Shown: piece after piece, positions 16,850 through 25,915 of the stretch
How the letters are laid out: every line of letters starts with the position of its first letter
Position numbering within the stretch: position 1 is the stretch's first letter
Assembly (NCBI RefSeq): GCF_900019265.1
Contig: NZ_CYGX02000045.1
Location: 364-64,363, forward strand
DNA: 64,000 nt
Reading direction: 5' to 3'
From: Paraburkholderia ribeironis
Lineage (GTDB): Bacteria > Pseudomonadota > Gammaproteobacteria > Burkholderiales > Burkholderiaceae
Translations under genes and position numbers: made by a program
Notes under the pieces: model-generated
Told to the model about the DNA's origin: nothing
The model's input: the letters and a program-made list of their open reading frames with translations, nothing else
Database searches by the model: none

Positions 16850-17165
16850 TTGCCGTCGCTGACGCCAAACGTCGACGCGCGCAAGCTCCGCCGTGCGATC
16901 GGCGACGATACATGGCAACAACGACCGGCCGAGCCCGGCTTGCACACATTGCAGCAGCGACTCCGCATCGTTGACTGCCACGATAGCGAGGCCACCACCG
17001 TGTGGGAGCGCCTCATCGATCCATCGCGTTAGGGCAAGCGCTGCCATCCCGTCCTCATACGTCACCCACGGAGATCCAGCGCCTCGTCCTTGCGAGCTTC
17101 CGGCACATACACCGCATAGCGAAGCATGCCGATTCGGCGGGCAAATACGCGGTTGCCTACTGCAT
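16850..17165 (-). pseudogene. LysR effector-domain fragment, copy 2
   Basis: The minus strand reads RIGMLRYAVYVPEARKDEAL, a frame break in the LRGWVTYEDG region, then DGMAALALTRWIDEALPHGG, AVNDAESLLQCVQAGLGRSL, LPCIVADRTAELARVDVW, and then loses similarity. It extends further into the domain on its N-side than copy 1 but lacks its C-terminal end. Copies 1 and 2 form an inverted repeat of roughly 180 bp. Confidence 0.75.
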
Positions 17166-17446
17166 CATCGGGTCTCGGCGCCGTCTACTGCTTTCTGAGT
17201 ATCGGGAGGGCTTGCAGATAGCTTGCCGCGCCAGCAACAACCAGACAGCGCCCACGCTAGCCCCGACCACACTCGTGCATTCGATGATTCACCAGGCCAA
17301 AGTGATTTTTCGGGAACGAAGCCATCGGAATATGTCACTTGTCGGGGCATTTGTGGCTGCCTAGCATCGGTCCGACTGCTCGTGGTGGGCACACCCGGCC
17401 ACACCGGCGCGAGCCCCGATCCTCTTCCCTCTCGACGGACCTCACG

Positions 17447-18682
17447 ATGATCGAAGCCAACCAAAGCCGGCGAGCGCGTTACGCCGTGTTCGCGCTGCTC
17501 TATCTCGGCTACTGCATTTCGTACATCGATCGCTCCGCGATTGCGCTTTCGCTGGTCGCCATCGGCAAGGAGTTCAACGTCGGCTCCGCGGCGCTCGGCG
17601 TCGTGATGAGCACGTTCTTCATCGGCTATGCGGCGATGCAGATTCCGGGTGGATGGATCGCCGACCGCTGGGGCAGCAAACGCGTGATCGTCGCGTCGGT
17701 GGTGTTCTGGTCGCTGTTCACGCTGCTCACCGGGCTGGCGTGGTCGCTCGCGTCGCTGATCGCGATCCGCTTCATCTTCGGCCTGGGCGAAGGCGGCTAT
17801 CCGGGCGCGGCCATCAAGGGCGTGACCGAATCGTGCGCGCGGGTCGACCGTCCGAAAATGACCGCGCTGCTGATGTCGTCGAACTATGTTGGCAGCTTCA
17901 TCGCGCCGCTCGTGATCGCGCCGCTGATCCTGCTGCTCGGCTGGCGTTACGCGTTCGTCGTGGCGGGCGTCGCCGGCGTCGTGTTCGCGCTGGTCTATCT
18001 CTTCGCCGTGAAGGACACCTCCGCCGCCCGTGGTGCAGCGGGAAACTCGAAGCGCGTCGACGGCGCCGCGACCCGCGCGCTGCTCAAGATGCCGCTGATG
18101 TGGAAGATCCTGATCACGTGGTTCGGCATGGGTATCGTCAGCAAGGGGCTCGACGCGTGGATGCCCGCCTACCTGCTGGCCGAGCGCCATCTCGACCTGA
18201 AGTCGGTCGGGATGCTCACGCCGCTGCCGTTCGTGGCCGCGAGTATTTCGACCGCGCTCGCCGGCTGGATTTTCACGCGCTGGTTCGACGGCCGCGAGAA
18301 GTGGCTGATGGCCGCGTGCTGTGCGATCTCCGGCTTCTTCCTCTACGAGATGTACACGGCGGAAACGGTGACGGGCGTGATCGCGTATCAGTCGATCGTC
18401 TACTTCTTCAAGTCGTTCGTGTTCGCCGGCGTGTTCGCACTGCCGACCAGGTTCCTGCCGCAGAAGCTCATGGGCACGGGCGCGGGCATGGTCAACTTCG
18501 GCGGCCAGGTGGCAGGCTTTGTCGCGCCGGTGGTGATCGGCCTGCTGGTGTCGATCACGGGCAATTACGACGCCGTGTTCGGCTTCCTGATCGCCGCAAC
18601 CTTGCTCGCGCTCGGGGGCAGCCTGTCGATTCGCCTCGCGCCGGAAGCGACCCGGCGTCTGGCGACGATGGAAGAAGCCTGA
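17447..18682 (+). CDS. MFS permease (anion:cation symporter type)
   Basis: 411 residues from the ATG at 17447; an open frame upstream has no hydrophobic character and is not used. Twelve membrane segments. The first loop region YLGYCISYIDRSAIALSLVA and the motif GGWIADRWGSKRVIVASVVF are typical of the ACS family (glucarate, galactonate, phthalate carriers). GLGEGGYPGAAIKGVTESCAR is the family's segment-4 block. It is followed on the same strand by a LysR gene and an amidase, suggesting uptake of a carboxylated or amide substrate hydrolysed by the amidase. Confidence 0.9.
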   Translation: MIEANQSRRARYAVFALLYLGYCISYIDRSAIALSLVAIGKEFNVGSAALGVVMSTFFIGYAAMQIPGGWIADRWGSKRVIVASVVFWSLFTLLTGLAWSLASLIAIRFIFGLGEGGYPGAAIKGVTESCARVDRPKMTALLMSSNYVGSFIAPLVIAPLILLLGWRYAFVVAGVAGVVFALVYLFAVKDTSAARGAAGNSKRVDGAATRALLKMPLMWKILITWFGMGIVSKGLDAWMPAYLLAERHLDLKSVGMLTPLPFVAASISTALAGWIFTRWFDGREKWLMAACCAISGFFLYEMYTAETVTGVIAYQSIVYFFKSFVFAGVFALPTRFLPQKLMGTGAGMVNFGGQVAGFVAPVVIGLLVSITGNYDAVFGFLIAATLLALGGSLSIRLAPEATRRLATMEEA

Positions 18683-18736
18683 CGGTAAGCAAGCCGGGCG
18701 CTATGATGCGGGATACCTGGTCATTGCGTTGAGTAC

Positions 18737-19666
18737 ATGATGAGCGCTCGCATCCTTCAGGAAGCCGCCGTCCGCTACTTTCTCGAAGTCGTCAATACCG
18801 GCTCGGTCGCCGACGCCGCGACTCGCCTCAACGTCGTGCCGTCGGCCGTGAGCCGGCAGATTTCGCGCCTCGAAGACGAACTCGGTACGCCGCTGTTCGT
18901 GCGCCAGTCGCGCGGCATGGTGCCGAGCAAGGCGGGCGAAATGCTCGCCGCCTACGCGCGCCGCTCGCAACTCGATGCCGAGCAGATTTCGCTGGAAATC
19001 GACGCACTGCGCGGCGAAACCGAGCGCACCATCCGAATCGCGTGCACGGAAGGCTTCGCCGCCGGTTTCCTGCCGCAGACGATGGCGGAGTTCCGCCGCT
19101 CGGTCGCGCCCGCCTGCTTCGAAGTCGTCGTCGATACGGCTGCCGGCGTCACGCAGCGCGTGCGCGAGGCCGAAGTCGACGTCGGCCTGACCTTCAGTTT
19201 TGGTCCGGCGAAGGACATTCACGTCGCGTTCTCCATGCCTTCGCCCGTGTTCGCGATTGTCGCGGCATCGCATCCGCTCGCGCCGGCATCGCAGGTATCG
19301 TTTCGCGAACTGCTTGCTTATCCGCTTGCGTTGCCGGGCATTCATTCGACGCTGCATAAGCTCATCGACATCTATTGCAGCCGCGAAGGCGTCGCGTGCA
19401 AGAGCGTGCTGAGCAGCGCCACGCTCGAAACGCTGCTCGGCTTCACGCTGGCGAGCGATGCGGTGACGTTCGGCGGCGAACTCTTCGTGCGAGCGCGGCT
19501 CGCGGCGGGCGAACTCGTCGCGTTGCCGGTGCCCGAACTGGCGACGAGCGAGCGCGCCATCGAAATCCAGACGCTAGTCCGACGCGAGCTGCCGCCGCTT
19601 CTGCAATCGTTCATCGAGCGCATGAGCAAGGCATTGCCACCGCCCGCGTGCGTTGTCCAAAAGTGA
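18737..19666 (+). CDS. LysR-family regulator
   Basis: 309 residues with start at 18737 (MMSAR; the second Met is an equal alternative). The helix-turn-helix lies in residues 10-60: YFLEVVNTGSVADAATRLNV, VPSAVSRQISRLEDELGTPL, FVRQSRGMVPSKAGEMLAAY. A type-2 periplasmic-binding-like effector domain follows (RTIRIACTEGFAAGFLPQTM). It lies between the MFS gene (54 bp) and the amidase gene (90 bp), all in one direction, so it probably regulates the same small unit it belongs to. Confidence 0.9.
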   Translation: MMSARILQEAAVRYFLEVVNTGSVADAATRLNVVPSAVSRQISRLEDELGTPLFVRQSRGMVPSKAGEMLAAYARRSQLDAEQISLEIDALRGETERTIRIACTEGFAAGFLPQTMAEFRRSVAPACFEVVVDTAAGVTQRVREAEVDVGLTFSFGPAKDIHVAFSMPSPVFAIVAASHPLAPASQVSFRELLAYPLALPGIHSTLHKLIDIYCSREGVACKSVLSSATLETLLGFTLASDAVTFGGELFVRARLAAGELVALPVPELATSERAIEIQTLVRRELPPLLQSFIERMSKALPPPACVVQK

Positions 19667-19756
19667 AGTCACCGTTCGATAAACATCACTGGCCTGCCAA
19701 TTTCGCGTCGTCTACATTGAGCGCACTCTTCGCTCCGTCGTCACAAGGACCACTCG

Positions 19757-21289
19757 ATGAACGACCGTCACGAACTCACACGCCATAGCGCCGTCGCGTT
19801 GCGCGCGCTCTTGCTCACCCGCGACATCTCCGCCGTGGAACTTCTCGATGCCTGCATCGCGCGCATCGAATCGCTCAATCCGTTCGTCAACGCCATCACC
19901 GCGACCAGCTTCGAGCGCGCCCGCATCGAAGCCCGCGCCGCCGATGACGCCCTCGCGCGCAGCGAGTCGGTCGGGCCGCTGCACGGCTTGCCCATCGGCA
20001 TCAAGGATCTGGAAGAAACCGAAGGCATCCTGACGACTTACGGTTCGCCGCTCTATCGCGCGAACGTGCCCGCACGCGACAACACGCTTGTGCGCCGCCT
20101 GCGCGCGGCCGGCGCAATCGTCGTCGGCAAGACCAACGTGCCGGAAATGGGCGCGGGCGCGAACAGCTTCAATCCCGTGTGGGGCGCGACCGGCAATCCG
20201 TTCGATCCGCGCCTGAACGCGGGCGGCTCATCGGGCGGCTCGGCCGCCGCGCTCGCGCTCGACCTGGTGCCGCTCGCGAGCGGCTCGGACACCGGCGGCT
20301 CGCTGCGCATTCCGGCGTCTAAATGCGGCGTGGTCGGGATGCGCACGTCGCCCGGTTTGGTGCCGAGCGACCGCAAGCCGCTCGGCTGGACGCCGCTCGC
20401 CGTCGTCGGGCCGATGGCTCGCACCGTCGAGGACGCCTGGCTGCAACTCGCGGCAACCGTCGGCCAGTCGGACAGCGATCCGCTCGGCTATCCGTTCGCG
20501 ATGTCGCCGACGATGGATGGCCGCGCGAGCGTGAACTTGTCGAAGCTGCGCGTGGGCTATACCGAGGACTTCGGCGTCTGCGAAGTCGACGACGACATCC
20601 GCGCCGTGTTCCGCCGCAAGATCAACGCGCTGCAGCCGCACGTTGGCGTTTGCCAGCCGGTCGAGGTGGATTTCGAAGGCGCGCATCGCTGCTTCGACGT
20701 GCTGCGCGCGGAGGCGTTCGTCGCGGGACTGCAGAAGGCTTACGAAACCGTTCCCGATTTGCTCGGCCCGAATCCGCGTGCGAACTACGAAATGGGCATC
20801 GGCATGAGCCTCGCCGATTGCGTGCGCGCGCACGCCGATCAGACGCGTCTGTTCCGCCGTTTCCAGACGCTGTTCGAGCGCTACGATGTGATCCTTTCGC
20901 CGACCACGCCCGTCTCGCCATTTCCGTGGGCGCAGCCGTATCTGAAGTCGTTGAACGGCGTTTCGCTGGAGAACTACTACCGCTGGCTGTCGCTCACGTA
21001 TGTGGTGACGCTCGCGACCAATCCGGCGCTGTCGCTGCCGTGCGGTGTCGATCATCGCGGCATGCCGTTCGGGCTTCAGATGATCGGCGGGTTTCGCGGC
21101 GATCTGGCGCTGCTCGACGCGGCACGCGCGTTCGAAACGCTGTTCGCCTCATCCGATGAAACGCGCCGTCCGGTGCCCGATGTCGCGCGGCTTCGTGCGT
21201 CGGATGTCGATTTGCGGTCCATCGTCACGCATCCGCCGGTACTCGATGCCACGTCGTCCTCAGCCGATACGTCGGCTTCCGCCGTCTGA
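19757..21289 (+). CDS. Amidase-signature hydrolase
   Basis: 510 residues. The Ser-Ser-Lys catalytic set is visible: Lys in LPIGIKDLEETEG (about residue 84), the Gly/Ser-rich core LNAGGSSGGSAAALALDLVP with the cis-Ser, and the nucleophile Ser in SGSDTGGSLRIPASKCGVVG. The C-terminal part (TNPALSLPCGVDHRGMPFGL, QMIGGFRGDLALLDAARAFE) is standard for the family. The length fits aryl-acylamidase, 6-aminohexanoate or amide hydrolases; the substrate cannot be told. Overall it could be GatA-like only by fold, since no gatB/gatC is nearby. Confidence 0.92.
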   Translation: MNDRHELTRHSAVALRALLLTRDISAVELLDACIARIESLNPFVNAITATSFERARIEARAADDALARSESVGPLHGLPIGIKDLEETEGILTTYGSPLYRANVPARDNTLVRRLRAAGAIVVGKTNVPEMGAGANSFNPVWGATGNPFDPRLNAGGSSGGSAAALALDLVPLASGSDTGGSLRIPASKCGVVGMRTSPGLVPSDRKPLGWTPLAVVGPMARTVEDAWLQLAATVGQSDSDPLGYPFAMSPTMDGRASVNLSKLRVGYTEDFGVCEVDDDIRAVFRRKINALQPHVGVCQPVEVDFEGAHRCFDVLRAEAFVAGLQKAYETVPDLLGPNPRANYEMGIGMSLADCVRAHADQTRLFRRFQTLFERYDVILSPTTPVSPFPWAQPYLKSLNGVSLENYYRWLSLTYVVTLATNPALSLPCGVDHRGMPFGLQMIGGFRGDLALLDAARAFETLFASSDETRRPVPDVARLRASDVDLRSIVTHPPVLDATSSSADTSASAV

Positions 21290-21394
21290 CCAACTCGAAG
21301 CATGAATTGACAACAATTAAACCTCGCATCAGCAGAACTAGCTTAGCATTGGGGTTACCGCGCCACGAAGCGCGCGATCTCTCGCAGTAATTGT

Positions 21395-21430
21395 GCGCGC
21401 CGTCCTCTCCTGACCGGCGCGCTTTTTTTT
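21395..21430 (+). terminator. Intrinsic terminator
   Basis: A perfect 8-bp GC stem (GCGCGCCG / CGGCGCGC) with a 12-base loop is followed by eight T. It lies about 105 bases after the amidase stop and ends the 17447-21289 transcript. Confidence 0.9.
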
Positions 21431-21510
21431 GCACACGTGAACCTTACTTGATTCGCTCTTCAATGGCCTACCAGCCTTTGCGCAGGCTGAGATTCATCTG
21501 CGGCGATGGC

Positions 21511-21765
21511 CTAGTACGCGCGGCCTCTGTTGCGCAACTGAACCGGCAGGCAGCGTAGCATCAGATGCAATGCCATTGGCACGAGTACGCCATCGTCGAT
21601 GACGCCGACAAAAGGAATGGCGATATTGAAAGGAGCGATGGCATAAAGCGCCAGTACTGCGGTAGCAGGCATCAGCCAACCTGGGCGGTCGGGATGACGT
21701 AACGCAAACAACAGTACCTGCAAATCGCGTTTGACGACGTTCCACAGCAAAGCGATACGTTTCAT
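21511..21765 (-). CDS. YkvA/DUF1232-family small membrane protein
   Basis: 84 residues from the ATG at 21765 (GGAGGA 9 bases upstream). The DUF1232 pattern is clear: LLFALRHPDRPGWLMPATAVLALYAIAPF(N)...PFVGVIDDGVLVPMALHLM, with two membrane segments. In the family the text is usually YALSPIDLIPDFIPVLGYLDD; here SPxDLIPD is replaced by APFNIAIPF while the VIDD end is kept. Function unknown. Confidence 0.85.
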   Translation of the reverse strand: MKRIALLWNVVKRDLQVLLFALRHPDRPGWLMPATAVLALYAIAPFNIAIPFVGVIDDGVLVPMALHLMLRCLPVQLRNRGRAY

Positions 21766-21973
21766 GGCATTGATTCCTCCGTGAAATCTTCCCGATGTCC
21801 GTGCGTCTGTCCGCGAGACCGGACTCCGTTGCACTTCAAACTGCGTCTCAATCGATGATGGCGTTGTCAGATCATGCGCCGCGGCGCAACGCTATCGGCC
21901 GGATCCATCTGCGAGAAAGATCATGTTCGGGATTTCGTTCGCTCCGGCGTGCGCCCCATGCGGGTGTGCTGGG

Positions 21974-22291
21974 CTAGAACAGACTAGCGACTATCGCTAC
22001 GGCTGCGAACAGACCACATATAACGCCGACTGCTCGACCCAGCAAGAGTGCATTGAGATCTTCGTCTAAAAGAAAAACATCCCGCCGGGATCGTAAGAGC
22101 GTTTTGAAGAGCAATGGCCTTGGAAACAGGATGCAGGAAGCTATCACCCCTGATATGGCCAGCCGGACAGCGCCGGTCCCGTAGTGTCCAGACGGAATCG
22201 AAAAATAGGTCATGACGACCGCCAGCGCCGCGGTTATTGCGCCGCCAAGCAGTACGCCTACGATGAACCGATCCGATGAGTGGCCGTGCAT
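21974..22291 (-). CDS. Small membrane protein of unknown function
   Basis: 105 residues with about four hydrophobic segments: VGVLLGGAITAALAVVMTYF, VRLAISGVIASCILF, and GRAVGVICGLFAAVAIVASLF, with a charged loop (RSRRDVFLLDEDLNALLLG) between. No family recognised. The ATG at 22291 begins MHGHSSDRF. It is transcribed away from the small-protein group at 22410-23024 or in line with it after a 120-bp gap. Confidence 0.55.
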   Translation of the reverse strand: MHGHSSDRFIVGVLLGGAITAALAVVMTYFSIPSGHYGTGAVRLAISGVIASCILFPRPLLFKTLLRSRRDVFLLDEDLNALLLGRAVGVICGLFAAVAIVASLF

Positions 22292-22409
22292 TTTGTCGCT
22301 TTACTGAATATGATCTACTACCGGGTTGCGACTCTCCAGCCGACCCATGCGGTGTATCTCAGGATTTAAGTGACCGCGCCTTGCGGTGCGGTTGCGGATT
22401 CTGTGTGCC

Positions 22410-22661
22410 TCAATCGATAGCATAGGCGAGCTCATGCCATCGGCGCGATGTCCTGGAGCCCTGTCCGAGATGACCGCGCGGAAATTTCATCTGGCGGATC
22501 TCCGCAAGCGCACGGGCATCGCCGTCAACGTTTCCGCAGCTTCGCTTCAGTACAACGTCCTGAACTCGACCTGCATCGTCAAGCAGGACGCGCACGATTG
22601 CTTTGCGCGGCCCGGAGCTGGAGCCAATCGCATTTCCCAGCAACTTGTCTATCAATGCCAT
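22410..22661 (-). CDS. Small protein with TonB-C-like domain
   Basis: 83 residues from the ATG at 22661; a GTG at 22703 is an alternative. The central text AIVRVLLDDAGRVQDVVLKRSCGNVDGDARALAEIRQMKF resembles the C-terminal fold of TonB-like proteins (pattern V-V-x-DxxGxVxxxxxxxSSGxxxxDxxAxxxxxxxxF). The family tail is replaced by PRGHLGQGSRTSRRW. There is no membrane anchor or Pro-rich linker, so it would be a free-standing domain. The resemblance is by eye only. Confidence 0.5.
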   Translation of the reverse strand: MALIDKLLGNAIGSSSGPRKAIVRVLLDDAGRVQDVVLKRSCGNVDGDARALAEIRQMKFPRGHLGQGSRTSRRWHELAYAID

Positions 22662-22717
22662 TATCTTGAGCGGAAAGTAACAGAGCACGCATGATTGCGG
22701 CACATGCTTGACCGGCG

Positions 22718-22930
22718 TCAGCCATGCCCTTTTGCCTGCGCAAGCCTCAGTGCGGTGCTTGCCCGGCGTTCCTGCGCTTGCGTCAACAGCGCCTGCAATG
22801 TCACCGCGAATATCAGCACCGCTAACCCGGCGATGATGACCCCGAGAACCAGATTACGCCGGTTCCTGGCGTCAATGACATGCGACTTCGCCGGCGTGAT
22901 CCAACGAAATGCTGAGCTGACGCTACGCAT
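22718..22930 (-). CDS. Single-pass small membrane protein
   Basis: 70 residues: a basic N-terminal part (FRWITPAKSHVIDARNRRN), one membrane helix (LVLGVIIAGLAVLIFAVTLQ), then a polar helical tail (ALLTQAQERRASTALRLAQA). The ATG overlaps the stop of a 33-codon frame upstream by 8 bases, and the TonB-C-like gene follows, so the three probably form one small operon. No family recognised. Confidence 0.5.
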   Translation of the reverse strand: MRSVSSAFRWITPAKSHVIDARNRRNLVLGVIIAGLAVLIFAVTLQALLTQAQERRASTALRLAQAKGHG

Positions 22931-23024
22931 ATCGCACTAGCAACACGGCAGCAACCATTAGGAGCACGGAAAAAACCATGACTGCGCTGTAAGCAGCACG
23001 CGAGAATTTGTAAATAACTTCCAT
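22923..23024 (-). CDS. 33-residue membrane peptide
   Basis: The open frame starts MEVIYKFSRAAYSAVMVFSV and ends LLVRYA, a single hydrophobic helix with a short basic N-terminus. It overlaps the next frame by 8 bases (ATGCGTAG junction), a common sign of coupled translation. No good ribosome site is seen upstream, so expression is uncertain. Confidence 0.4.
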   Translation of the reverse strand: MEVIYKFSRAAYSAVMVFSVLLMVAAVLLVRYA

Positions 23025-23351
23025 GACACGTAACTAAATGTGACTATCGACGGCCGTATGATAGTCGTGGCCGTCGATGGAGATATTTAGCAATTGTGAA
23101 AATTAGCTCCGCGGTGCTTCTGTGCGTGATGGGGGCGCAGCAATCGTTAAAGCAGTCTCCAGCACTCGTTTGGTGGGGCCTACTGTGGCCACTTTGGCGT
23201 CTATGGGCAGTCTTCCAGGATTGCCAAACCACTTCTCCTGCTCTCACGCCATTCGTAATCGGCTTTGCGGCGGAACACCTTGTTCCACCGCAATTACTAT
23301 CGATCGGGCGCGACGCTCCCCACGCATTGGTGACGCGAGTCGCAGACTAAC
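23025..23351. other. No gene recognised
   Basis: A 327-bp gap between oppositely oriented decay-prone regions. Short open frames on both strands have no recognisable content. An imperfect inverted repeat of CGACGGCC lies at about 23048-23077. Confidence 0.45.
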
Positions 23352-23798
23352 TTACTGGCACGTCTTGCCGTGATCGGCATGGTAGCCCTTGGCTTTTGCG
23401 TCCCCTTCGCTCATATACGAGCCGTGCTTCGTCTTGCCGTAGTACTGGTCTCCCGGGCAATGGTAAACCTTGGTGCTGGTGTTGGCCCAAACCTGTCCGG
23501 CGCCGGCGCCAGGAGCGGGCGCCATCGCCGCGGCGGGCGCGGGCGCAGCAACCGCTAGCGGCTTTGCTGCGGGCGCAGACGCTGGGACCACGCCAGCAGT
23601 CGCTCCAGCGTTCTTGTCAACGCCATGATGACCGCGACACGCTCCCTTCATGGTTGTACCGGAGTAGGTCGTGCCGTCCTTGCAAATGGCGGTGACCGCT
23701 GGTTTGGCAGGAGCGGCAGCGGGTGCGGCTGTCTGTGCAAAGGTCGTCGACGCGACAAACAACGTGCCGAAAGCGGCGATCAAAAGCGACTTCTTCAT
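23352..23798 (-). CDS. Secreted DUF3761-domain protein
   Basis: 148 residues from the ATG at 23798 (AGGAGATCAC upstream). A signal peptide (MKKSLLIAAFGTLFVASTTF-A) is followed by AVTAICKDGTTYSGTTMKGA, CRGHHGVDK (a short Cys/His-rich module), then an Ala/Pro linker, and a C-terminal module KVYHCPGDQYYGKTKHGSYM, SEGDAKAKGYHADHGKTC. Both modules recur together in secreted proteins of Burkholderiaceae; the second matches DUF3761. Paired Cys suggest periplasmic disulfides. Function unknown. Confidence 0.82.
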   Translation of the reverse strand: MKKSLLIAAFGTLFVASTTFAQTAAPAAAPAKPAVTAICKDGTTYSGTTMKGACRGHHGVDKNAGATAGVVPASAPAAKPLAVAAPAPAAAMAPAPGAGAGQVWANTSTKVYHCPGDQYYGKTKHGSYMSEGDAKAKGYHADHGKTCQ

Positions 23799-24006
23799 GT
23801 GATCTCCTGATGATGCACGAAGGTACGTGCGTCTCCGATTAACGTGCCAGCAGCAGAGTCGATGACCACCGTGAAGGGAATAAGCGTTAACTATTGTGAG
23901 GTCGTCGCGCACCAAAGAGGTTTTAACAAATGACTCTGGGGGCCGTTTACTTTCGATGAATGCTGTTAACTGTTAACCCGATCGTTGTTTCGACGACGAA
24001 AAGGAC

Positions 24007-24048
24007 ATGGCCAAACCCATACTCGACGACGAAGTTTGGGCAAAGGGA
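24007..24048 (+). pseudogene. IS5-family transposase N-terminal fragment
   Basis: ATGGCCAAACCC... reads MAKPILDDEVWAK, the standard first residues of many IS5-group transposases (MAKPxLDDELWxxIxPLLPP). It stops at about 24048 where IS6-type DNA begins. It may come from the same family as the C-terminal relic at 1123-1299. Confidence 0.65.
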
Positions 24049-24061
24049 CGCGTTCATATAG

Positions 24062-24203
24062 ATGCATATGATCATCAAAGGGCAGATGCAGCGTACTCGC
24101 GGAACCCATCCGTTCGCCGCTGATCAATTCCACGGCCTCGCTCCATAAGCAGTACTTCACATGTCGATAACGTTCGCCCCTTGATCGTTACCGCGACAAA
24201 CCC
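24062..24203 (+). mobile_element. Right end of IS6-like element (copy of 7640-7776)
   Basis: About 140 bp closely match the right end of the element at 7133-7776, including transposase tail IIKGQMQRTRGTHP and the terminal repeat GATCGTTACCGCGACAAACCC ending at 24203. The left part of the element is absent. Confidence 0.75.
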
Positions 24204-24344
24204 ATGAAACCTCGTGACGTACTGACCGATCCCGTCGGCTCGGACGAACGGGACTCGCCGCAGCGATAAATTCCCTGAAAAGTCTCATTCAGGTCTTCGG
24301 CGCACACGGCCGCGATCGGCTACACTTCGCGCTCAAGCGGGCTG

Positions 24345-24516
24345 CCCTCAAGCATGGCCGCAACATGCGTTAGCGACAGACCGCGCTCGGTCATCATTTC
24401 AGCGATGTCTCAAACGTTGAGCGTATAACGCAGATACCACCGCGCGCAAAGTATGATAGTTCGCGGTCGAAGCGGCGCCCGTCGAACGACTTGTCGATAT
24501 CTTTCAACTTACCCAT
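24345..24516 (-). pseudogene. IS6-family transposase N-terminal fragment
   Basis: From an ATG at 24516 the minus strand reads MGKLKDIDKSFDGRRFDRE, then after a two-base shift ILCARWYLRYTLNV, stop, DIAEMMTERGLSLTHV. This is the N-terminal zinc-finger/HTH part of an IS6-type transposase, a different subgroup from the element at 7133. The rest is missing. Confidence 0.7.
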
Positions 24517-25020
24517 CGGCTCGTGCTCATCAAAAGCTCGAGCGTAACGGACCGCCGCACGCGAATTGCATCACGACTGTCTTTCAAGCAACAAGGGGCC
24601 GCTGGAATAGTGCCGAAGGTGCGGAGAACGTTCAGACGATCCGCGGCAGTGCAACACGACAAGCGAGCATATGAAAAACAACACTCGGTGCGTCGCAGCG
24701 ACACCGGTTACGCTCATGGGTGCAGTGCCAAGGTATGCCGGACCCAGCGGCGCACTCACTTGGCCGGCCAGTGAAACCGGTCGAGAGACAAGGCGGATTC
24801 AACATCCGGGTACCACGTCAACCAGATATAACGACAACAAACCCATGCCGTGCGGGGAGGTGTTTGCCACTGTGTGGCATGGTCCCCGCGGTGCCTTTCA
24901 ACAAGCTGTCCGGTGACGATGTCCAGGCTGACCCGCAAGGCATCCCGGCGACCCGTGTGGCGCCAGGCGGTGGCGACGCATCGGTCGTGTCTGCGGCAGG
25001 CGAACCCTGCCGATCTGCAA
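24517..25020. other. Decayed intergenic sequence
   Basis: About 500 bp with no recognisable gene. Because the flanking genes are both broken, this is likely accumulated debris between IS remnants and the beta-helix lipoprotein pseudogene. Confidence 0.5.
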
Positions 25021-25915
25021 TGAAACGGGTGGACATCGTTCGAAAAATTGCATGGACGGCGACAGCCGCCGCCGGAGTAAGTGTCGCTGCGTGCGGAGGC
25101 GGTGGTGGCTCCACGTGATCCAGGGCGGTGCCAGTGGCGGCATCTTTGTTTTTGGTGGCACCAATATCGCGATTGCGGGCAACAAGGTGAAAGCGACGCT
25201 CGCGGACGGTATCCATATCACACATGGCTCGCAGAACGTGCTCGTGCAGGGGAACACCGTGACGGGCAATGGCGACGACATGATAGCGGTGGTGAGTTAC
25301 CAGGGCGACAGGGTGCTGAGCCGCAATGTGCTGGTGACAGGCAATGCACTGTCGGGTAACTACTGGGGCCGGGGCATATCGGTAGTCGGGGGAGCGGACG
25401 TGACGATCACCGGCAATACGGTGCAAGGTGTGCAGAGGGCCGCTGGCGTGCTGGTCGCCCAGGAAGACAGCTGGACCACGTACGGTGCAACTAACGTTCT
25501 GATTACGAATAACGTGATCTCGGATATACAGAACTCGACTAACATAAATAACGGGCTTGCTCCGAGCCAACAGGCCGCAATTGAGCTCGATACCGGATCG
25601 GGCACGGTGACCTTCGTCTCCGTGACTGGTAACCAGGTTTCGCGTTCGGCCTACGCAGGCTTCCGCGCGTTGGGGAACGTGTGTCAGTTCCGCGTTTCGG
25701 GCGATGCGTTCACGGCGATAGCAGGGACGCCAGTCTCGCTGCTCGCGACCGGCTGCTCGCCCGCTCAGATTAGTATTAGCGGCACGAACACGCTGGACGG
25801 CAATGCGCTGGTACCGCCGGCCGGATTCTCGGCGACGGGCACGCTTAACGTCACCGGTGCGGATGCGACGCTCATGCCTCAGATCAAAACCTACTTGATG
25901 CAGCCGCAAAACTGA
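25021..25915 (+). pseudogene. Beta-helix lipoprotein with internal deletion and frameshift
   Basis: The first 32 codons from ATG 25021 encode a good lipoprotein leader (MKRVDIVRKIAWTATAAAGV, lipobox SVAAC followed by GGGGGST) and then stop at 25118. In the next frame the text continues as GGASGGIFVFGGTNIAIAGN and a series of right-handed beta-helix rungs (NVLVQGNTVTGNGDDMIAVV, DVTITGNTVQGVQRAAGVLV, NVLITNNVISDIQNS) to 25915. The N-terminal half of the helix domain is missing. The likely history is deletion inside a surface polysaccharide-lyase-like or NosD-like lipoprotein, joining leader and C-terminal half out of frame. The downstream frame is long and open, so a remnant polypeptide could still be made, without export. 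Confidence 0.7.

Noticed and set aside
17165..18190. 341-codon minus-strand frame opposite the MFS gene
   Set aside because: Antisense shadow of a well-supported transporter.
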